A stretch of DNA of 13,200 bases from CAVSWN01 sp046728115 (lineage in GTDB: Bacteria > Acidobacteriota > Vicinamibacteria > Vicinamibacterales > CAVVIG01), in assembly GCA_046728115.1 (NCBI GenBank), contig JBKPDW010000095.1, positions 1 through 13,200 on the forward strand. Direction: 5' to 3'. Position numbers and translations under genes: made by a program. Position 1 is the stretch's first letter; each line of letters starts with the position of its first letter. The notes under the pieces are model-generated. The model searched no databases. It had not been told where the DNA came from and saw only the letters and a program-made list of their open reading frames with translations. Shown here one piece after another: positions 7,185-11,786 of this stretch.

Positions 7185-8267
7185 ATGCATCGACGTGAAT
7201 TTCTTGCCGCGCCGATCGTCTTAACACGGCCCCTCAGCGCCGCTGCCGCACGTGGAGCCCAGCCGCAGACACGCGCGCTGATGAAGGTCGGCACGCAGCA
7301 CGGCGACTCCGACGCGATCCTCCGCGTGCTTGCCGGCTTCGGCGTGAATCACATTTGCAGCCGCCTGCCCTCGACGCGACTCGACGACAAATGGTCGGTC
7401 GATTCGCTCTCCCGCTTCCGCGAGCACGTCGAGTCCTTTGGCATCACGCTGGACATGATGCCGCTGCCGATGAGCTCGAACGATATCAGCCGCTTCGAGC
7501 TGCCGAACATCATGCTCGGGAAGAGTCCCGATCGCGACCGGGAGATCGACGAGGTCTGCCAGATGATCCGGAATGCCGCGCGCGCGGGCATCCCCTCGCT
7601 CAAATACAACATGACGTTTCTCGGCGTGGTCCGCACCGCGTCGACCAAGGGCCGTGGCGCAGCGACGTACAGCACGTTCGTGTACGACAAGGCAAAAGCG
7701 GATCCGCCGCTGACCGCTGCCGGCCCGATCGGCGAAGACGTGTACTGGGAACGCATCACGTACTTTCTGTCGCGCGTCGTGCCGGTCGCCGAGGAGTACA
7801 AGGTGCGCCTCGCGTGCCACCCGCAGGATCCGGGCATGCCGCGCGGCCGCGGATTTCAGGGCGTCGAGACCGTGCTCGGCAGCGTCGACGGCCTCAAGCG
7901 ATTCGTCACCATCGCCGAGAGCCCGTATCACGGCCTGAACTTCTGTCAAGGAACGGTTGCCGAGATGCTCGAGAAGCCCGGCGAGCAGATTTTCGATGTG
8001 ATCCGCTGGTTCGGCACCCGCAGGAAGATCCTCAACGTCCACTTCCGGAACATCCGCGGCCGCTTCCTCGATTTCCAGGAAACGTTCATCGACGACGGCG
8101 ATGTGGACATGCTGAAGGCGATGCGGGTGTACAAGGAAGTCGGCTACGACGGCATGATGATGCCGGACCACGTCCCGCGGATCGAAGGAGACGCGAACGA
8201 AGCGCAAGGCTTCGCCTTCGCGTTCGGCTATATCAAGGCGCTCATCGCCGCGGTCTCGGGGGAATAG
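7185..8267 (+). CDS. uxuA: UxuA-family mannonate dehydratase with Tat-like leader
   Basis: A 360-residue TIM-barrel protein of the UxuA family, which dehydrates D-mannonate to 2-keto-3-deoxygluconate in the glucuronate branch of hexuronate catabolism. Seen: LACHPQDPG (209-217), LNFCQGT (251-257), LNVHFRNI (283-290) and MMMPDHVP (324-331). These match in order the segments VHPDDPP, MCTGS, THLRS and RPDH that I recall from E. coli UxuA, giving H212, C254, H286 and D328 as the likely metal site. It is slightly shorter than the E. coli enzyme (394). Unusual: the first 30 or so residues (MHRREFLAAPIVLTRPLS...) look like a twin-arginine leader, whereas classical UxuA is cytoplasmic. The start has AGGGA 7 bases upstream (7173-7177). 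GTGC arrays lie on both sides. A related isomerase or epimerase activity rather than true mannonate dehydration remains possible. Confidence 0.85.
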   Translation: MHRREFLAAPIVLTRPLSAAAARGAQPQTRALMKVGTQHGDSDAILRVLAGFGVNHICSRLPSTRLDDKWSVDSLSRFREHVESFGITLDMMPLPMSSNDISRFELPNIMLGKSPDRDREIDEVCQMIRNAARAGIPSLKYNMTFLGVVRTASTKGRGAATYSTFVYDKAKADPPLTAAGPIGEDVYWERITYFLSRVVPVAEEYKVRLACHPQDPGMPRGRGFQGVETVLGSVDGLKRFVTIAESPYHGLNFCQGTVAEMLEKPGEQIFDVIRWFGTRRKILNVHFRNIRGRFLDFQETFIDDGDVDMLKAMRVYKEVGYDGMMMPDHVPRIEGDANEAQGFAFAFGYIKALIAAVSGE

Positions 8268-8326
8268 CACCTGGCATAAGCGGTTCACGGCGGCGCCGGG
8301 GGCTACGGTACTACGGTGCTACGGTG

Positions 8327-8397
8327 CTACGGTGCCGGGTGCTACGGTGCCGGGTGCTACGGTGCCGGGTGCTACGGTGCCGGGTGCTACGGTGCCA
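8327..8397 (+). repeat. 71-bp direct repeat, right copy
   Basis: Identical to 6996-7066 over 71 bases. The neighbouring base differs on both sides (a at 6995 against g at 8326; g at 7067 against c at 8398), so the identity stops sharply at these limits. Confidence 0.95.
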
Positions 8398-8620
8398 CGT
8401 GCGTCAGTGCGACGGTGCCATGTGCGTCGGTGCCACGGTGCCACGTGCGTCGGTGCCACGATGCCACGTGCGTCGGTGCGACGATGCCACGTGCGTCGGG
8501 TGCCACGGTGCTACGTGCTTCGGGTGCCACGGTGCCCAAGTGCTTCGGTGCCACGGTGCCCGGTGCTTCGGTGCCACGGTGTGCCCAGGTGCTTCGGTGC
8601 CACGGTGCCCAGGTGCTTCG

Positions 8621-8695
8621 GTGCCAGCTGACTCAGTGCCAGCTGACTCAGTGCCAGCTGACTCAGTGCCAGCTGACTCGGTGCCAGCTGACTCA
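8621..8695 (+). repeat. Five tandem 15-mers with a second-half module lacking GTGC
   Basis: Five head-to-tail copies of GTGCCAGCTGACTCA start at 8621, 8636, 8651, 8666 and 8681. One base varies (G for A at the end of copy 4). The 8+7 spacing of the other blocks is kept, but the 7-base half is TGACTCA rather than a GTGC unit, showing that the family can take in new sequence and re-amplify it. Confidence 0.95.
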
Positions 8696-8733
8696 GTGCC
8701 CGGTGTCTCGCGCCAGGCGCCAGAAAGGACACG

Positions 8734-9168
8734 ATGACTCGAGGGCTTTGGATCGGTTTCGTCGTTGGCATCATCGTCGGCGCCGCGGCGGTGCATCTGA
8801 TCGCGCAGCCGCCGGCTCCCAAGGGTGGGTACATCGTGCAGCATGATGCCGAGATTGCGAAAAACGAGCCTGGCACGCACAACGGTGGCGGGCAGACCAT
8901 CGGCTACTCGTTTTTCGACAAGACGCCCGGCATGAAATTCGTGTTCCGCAAGCGCGCGCTGCACCCGGGCGCCGGCGTCGGTCACCACGAACAGCACGAA
9001 GACGAGGTGTACTACGTCCTCAGCGGGAAAGGTCTAATGACCGTTGACGATCACGCCGTCGACATGACGCCAGGCACCGCAGTCCTCACGCGGCCGGGTA
9101 GCTCGCATTCGTTGAAACAGGTCGGGAACGAGGATCTGGTTGTCTTGATTGCGTATGAGATCAAATAA
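8734..9168 (+). CDS. Membrane-anchored small cupin protein
   Basis: A 144-residue single-domain cupin. Seen: an N-terminal hydrophobic segment (GLWIGFVVGIIVGAAAVHLI, about 4-23) acting as signal anchor or signal peptide, then a beta-barrel with cupin motif 1 in HHEQHEDEVYYVLSGKG (84-100) and motif 2 in TRPGSSHSLKQVGNED (119-134). H84, E91 and H125 are at the expected metal-ligand positions, while the second histidine of the HxH pair is replaced by E86 (H88 lies nearby). The role is unknown; cupins of this size include sugar-acid isomerases and helpers such as KdgF, but KdgF is cytoplasmic, so the anchor argues for an envelope role. The start is supported by AAAGGA at 8724-8729. It follows array 2, and array 3 begins about 20 bases after its stop. 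Confidence 0.85.
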   Translation: MTRGLWIGFVVGIIVGAAAVHLIAQPPAPKGGYIVQHDAEIAKNEPGTHNGGGQTIGYSFFDKTPGMKFVFRKRALHPGAGVGHHEQHEDEVYYVLSGKGLMTVDDHAVDMTPGTAVLTRPGSSHSLKQVGNEDLVVLIAYEIK

Positions 9169-9189
9169 GCGAGGGGCTGGGCGCGTTAA

Positions 9190-9418
9190 GTGCCAAGGTG
9201 TTGGGTGCTAAAGTGCCAAGGTGCTGCGTGCCAAGGTGCTGCGTGCTGGGTGCCAAGGTGCTGCGTGCTAAGGTGCCAAGGTGCTGCGTACTAAGGTGCC
9301 AAGGTGCTGCGTGCTGAAGGTGCTCCGTGCTAAAGGTGCTCCGTGCTAAAGGTGCTACGTGCAAGGTGCTATGGTGCCACGTGCTACGGTGCCAGATGCT
9401 CGCGGGTCCGGGGTGCCC
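9190..9418 (+). repeat. GTGC tandem array 3
   Basis: An array lying between the convergent cupin and four-helix-bundle genes, with GTGC on the cupin's coding strand. The dominant period is 15, GTGCCAAG (8) + GTGCTGC (7), later shifting to GTGCTAAAG/GTGCTCC and ending in degenerate GTGCTACG/GTGCCAC units around 9370-9400. Occasional point changes (GTACTAAG, GTGTTGG) show it is ageing more than array 1. No terminator-like hairpin is obvious between the two converging genes. Confidence 0.95.
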
Positions 9419-9432
9419 GCGCCGGGTAGCTA

Positions 9433-9861
9433 CTACTCGTGATCGTGTTTACGCGTCCGTCGTTTCGTGTCCCCCTTCCAATGCGGTGGCGGCGTCTCCG
9501 TGGTTTCCAGATAGCGAATCCATCCCATAGTCGCGCCGATCGCCCGGTCCGCTAGCGTGATCAGCTCCGCCACTTCGACGGCCGTCCAATACCGTCTCTC
9601 GACTCCGTCGTTCAGGTGATTGTGAGTCTCGGTCAGCGATGCCTTCGCCGTTCGCGCGTACCGTGCCGATTCCTTGTGCCGATAGTAACCGAATCCTTCG
9701 GCGATGTTGCTGGTCGCAGAGCTCGTCGAAGCCTTCAGCTGATCGCGGAAATCAAAGTCATGCTTGGCGCCGGACTTGTCGATCAATTCGTACACGCGAA
9801 CTTTCAGCTCGTTTGCCAGCTGCCAACAAGCAAGATCCTCGTAGCGCCTGACACCAGCCAC
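9433..9861 (-). CDS. Four-helix-bundle protein (S23 / 23S rRNA-intervening-sequence family)
   Basis: A 142-residue all-helical protein of the four-helix-bundle family first described from intervening sequences in 23S rRNA. Seen: RRYEDLACWQLANEL near the start, matching the family opening (FxDLxxWQxA), FRDQLKASTSSATSNIAEGFG, the signature region around SNIAEGFG, and SARYARTAKASLTETHNHL, followed by two further helices and a basic tail (KGDTKRRTRKHDHE). Such proteins form pentamers; their function is largely unknown. The frame stays open to a GTG at 9913-9915; I use the GTG at 9859-9861 because it sits four codons before the conserved opening, but neither has a convincing ribosome site, so the start is uncertain. 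There is no rRNA around it. It lies alone, opposed to its left neighbour and between two GTGC arrays, and does not fit the sugar pathway. Confidence 0.8.
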   Translation of the reverse strand: MAGVRRYEDLACWQLANELKVRVYELIDKSGAKHDFDFRDQLKASTSSATSNIAEGFGYYRHKESARYARTAKASLTETHNHLNDGVERRYWTAVEVAELITLADRAIGATMGWIRYLETTETPPPHWKGDTKRRTRKHDHE

Positions 9862-10073
9862 GCCCCACCGGACAGCAATGTCCGTTCCATCGCATGCGCA
9901 GATGGCAAATAACACTTACAGCGTTTTCGGATCGGTGAAGTACGCCGTGATGGCTGTCGCACGCCACCGGCATGATGCCGCACCCAGGACCAGGAACTCG
10001 GGACGGATCAAGGCCCCAGGCCCAAGAACCAACGACTGACGCTACACGGAACTGAAAAACGTTGTAAGCATCG
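9862..10073. other. Non-coding spacer with low-complexity stretch
   Basis: I see no convincing gene here, apart from a possible N-terminal extension of the four-helix-bundle gene up to 9915. The part 9990-10032 is rich in short CCAGG/CCCAGG/CCAAG words, read on the minus strand as CCTGG/CCTTG words, and resembles a decayed tandem repeat of a type different from the GTGC arrays. No clear promoter for the four-helix-bundle gene was identified. Confidence 0.5.
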
Positions 10074-10319
10074 TGCCAGGGGCACCCTGACACGGGGCAT
10101 CATCGCATCCGGCACCAGCGCACCCTGGCACTCTGGCACTCTGGCACTCTGGCACTCTGGCACCCTGGCACTCTGGCACCCTGGCACTCTGGCACTCTGG
10201 CACCCTGGCACTCTGGCACTCTGGCACCCTGGCACGCAGCACCCTGGCACGCGGCACCATCGCACCCGGCACCCAGCACCAAAGCACCCTGGCACTTTGG
10301 CACCCAGCACTCTGGCACC
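10074..10319 (-). repeat. GTGC tandem array 4 (reversed orientation)
   Basis: The plus strand reads TGGCAC repeatedly, so GTGCCA lies on the minus strand, the coding strand of the oxidoreductase gene whose stop codon (10320-10322) directly abuts the array. About 28 GCAC cores are present. Next to the gene the units are mixed (GTGCTGG, GTGCCAAA, GTGCTTTG, GTGCCGC); further away they become a regular 8-mer block. The far end breaks down around 10074-10120. Confidence 0.95.
10126..10237 (-). repeat. Regular 8-mer block of array 4
   Basis: Thirteen consecutive plus-strand units TGGCACYC in unbroken 8-base phase run from 10126 to 10229, followed by a fourteenth, TGGCACGC. The only variable base is the seventh (T or C), in the order TTTTCTCTTCTTC. 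The terminal TTC-TTC pattern suggests that triplets of units (24 bases) were copied together. Confidence 0.95.
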
Positions 10320-11786
10320 TCAGGTCTCGGTAACGTGTACGCGATGCTGGCGAATCTGAACGGCCTCGGCTCGTCCCGCGTAGAACTTGTCCAGCGGATA
10401 GCATCCTGACACGAGACCCAGCCGAGGCCCGGTGGTGCAATCGCTGAACGTCCGGCAGAACGACGCGCGCTTCAGCGGCGCGCCGCTCAGCACGTCGGCC
10501 GGCAGATCGGGATACGAGAGCGCAATTCGCCCGAGGCCCACAAAGTCGCACAGCCCCTCACGAATGTTGCGCTGCGCCACGTGCGGCAGCCATTCCTGCA
10601 GATAGCTGTACGCCGACCCGACGACGACCATGTGCGGGAACTCGCGCTTGAGAATCGCCGTCGCGTGAATCTGACGCCACACGCCGCGCAGCGGATCTTC
10701 CGGCGGCTCGTAGCCGTCGAGCGGCGGAAACATCGCCGGTCGTTGCACGTGCGGATTGTAGTAGGGACTGCCCGCTGTCACGCAGATCCACCTGACGCGC
10801 ATGCGGTCGAGGAGCCGCAGGACACCGCGCGCATCATCCAGGGCTGCCTCGATCTCGTCGTCGCTCGTCACCACACCGAACCCGGGCGAGATCCCGGATG
10901 CGGGAATTGAGACGTGTTCGGGCTCGCCGATCTGGTCGGTCGCCCTTTTGCAATACGGCACGGTGTCGAAGACCGAAAGGCGCACGACAATCTCGAGGCC
11001 GGGGGCCTCGTTACGAATTGCTTCGATCACGCGTCGCATGAATCGCGTACGGCCCTCGAGAGTGCCGCCATACGGCCCGGGACGCGTGCGGGCACCCAAG
11101 AGCTCGTGACCAAGGTAGCCGTGGCACGCCTTCACGTCGACGAAGCGGAATCCTGCGTCGCGCGCGAGCCGCGCGGCCGCCACGAAATCGTCAACGAGAG
11201 CGTCGAGCTCCCCATCCTCGAACACGCGCACGCCGTTCGGAAAGCGCCGATCGAGAATGGGGTTCGTACAGGCCGCGATCGGCGACGGACGATCGTGCAC
11301 GTCCGGACGGGCGTAGCGGCCCGAATGCGTCAGCTGCAGTCCGACGTACAAATCGCGATCGGCATTCGATCCGAAACGCTCGCGGTGCGCGGCGACGAGC
11401 TCCTCGCGCAACGCCGCGATGGCGCCGACGGTGCCGGCCGACATCATCAGCTGATGGGGATTTGCGCGACCGTCGTGACGAACGGCGACGGCTTCTCCGC
11501 CCCACATCAGCTTCGCCCCGCTCGTCCCGAAATGTCGCCAGCGCCGCCGCGTGAGATCGCTCGGCTCGCCGCCGCGAGTGCCGTCCCAGCCCTCCATCGG
11601 CAGGATGCAGAAACGGTTGCCGATGCGAACGCCGTCCACGTCGATCGACTGCGCGAGCGGCGAGGCCGCGGGCGCCGCGAGCTCGTCGTCGAATTCGAGA
11701 GGGATGCCGCTCCGATCCAGATGTGCGCGGAACGATGCCGCCGTCTTGAGCGATGCGACCCTGGGATACCGCGAGCGGCCGTTCAA
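10320..11786 (-). CDS. Old-Yellow-Enzyme-like NADH:flavin oxidoreductase
   Basis: A 488-residue FMN-binding TIM-barrel oxidoreductase of the OYE / 2,4-dienoyl-CoA reductase N-domain family. Seen: IGNRFCILPMEGWDGT (55-70) at the first strand, LQLTHSGRYARP (150-161), KACHGYLGHELL (219-230), the classical CHGYL motif, GGTLEGRTRFMRRVI (240-254), and VVVGSAYSYLQEW (387-399) near the phosphate-binding end. Three cysteines (C444, C450, C462) in ASFCRTFSDCTTGP...SGCYPLD could bind metal or a cluster, though the spacing is not the usual four-cysteine pattern. A roughly 50-residue extension precedes the barrel. There is no NAD-binding second domain and no signal peptide. The start is a TTG overlapping the GH28 stop codon (TTGA), with AGGGA 6 bases upstream, so the two are translationally coupled. 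The substrate is unknown; it may reduce a sugar-derived or aromatic enone. Confidence 0.88.
   Translation of the reverse strand: MNGRSRYPRVASLKTAASFRAHLDRSGIPLEFDDELAAPAASPLAQSIDVDGVRIGNRFCILPMEGWDGTRGGEPSDLTRRRWRHFGTSGAKLMWGGEAVAVRHDGRANPHQLMMSAGTVGAIAALREELVAAHRERFGSNADRDLYVGLQLTHSGRYARPDVHDRPSPIAACTNPILDRRFPNGVRVFEDGELDALVDDFVAAARLARDAGFRFVDVKACHGYLGHELLGARTRPGPYGGTLEGRTRFMRRVIEAIRNEAPGLEIVVRLSVFDTVPYCKRATDQIGEPEHVSIPASGISPGFGVVTSDDEIEAALDDARGVLRLLDRMRVRWICVTAGSPYYNPHVQRPAMFPPLDGYEPPEDPLRGVWRQIHATAILKREFPHMVVVGSAYSYLQEWLPHVAQRNIREGLCDFVGLGRIALSYPDLPADVLSGAPLKRASFCRTFSDCTTGPRLGLVSGCYPLDKFYAGRAEAVQIRQHRVHVTET

Larger units (their letters stand above)
8301..8710 (+). repeat. GTGC tandem array 2 (longest)
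   Basis: This array fills most of the 466-base gap between the mannonate dehydratase and the cupin gene; I see no gene in it. It is a mosaic: GTGCCGG/GTGCTACG 15-mers (8327-8397, identical to array 1); a GTGCGTC/GTGCCACG section with CACGTG junctions (about 8392-8500); a GTGCTTCG/GTGCCACG/GTGCCCAG section of roughly 24-base period (about 8511-8620); and five 15-mers GTGCCAGCTGACTCA (8621-8695). A ribosome site (AAAGGA, 8724-8729) follows the array. All GTGC units lie on the coding strand of the genes on either side. Confidence 0.95.

Noticed and set aside
6191..7198. Long plus-strand frame running from the isomerase gene through array 1, with repeated VPGAT-type peptides
   Set aside because: It is out of frame with the clear KduI/IolB-type gene and is long only because the repeat unit has few stops; the other frames are open too.
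7355..8737. 460-residue plus-strand frame covering the mannonate dehydratase gene and array 2
   Set aside because: Shadow of the uxuA-type gene in another frame extended by the array; arginine- and proline-rich with no recognisable domain.
8316..8846. Cysteine- and glycine-rich repeat protein encoded by array 2
   Set aside because: Unit lengths of 7, 8, 15 and 24 switch frames along the array, no ribosome site was seen, and it overlaps the cupin start.
6986..10319. CRISPR-like arrays
   Set aside because: Units are 7-8 bases, head to tail, without unique spacers, and no cas gene is nearby.
9433..10319. Diversity-generating retroelement suggested by the four-helix-bundle protein
   Set aside because: No reverse transcriptase and no template/variable repeat pair with adenine-specific changes; the protein matches the general S23/IVS family.
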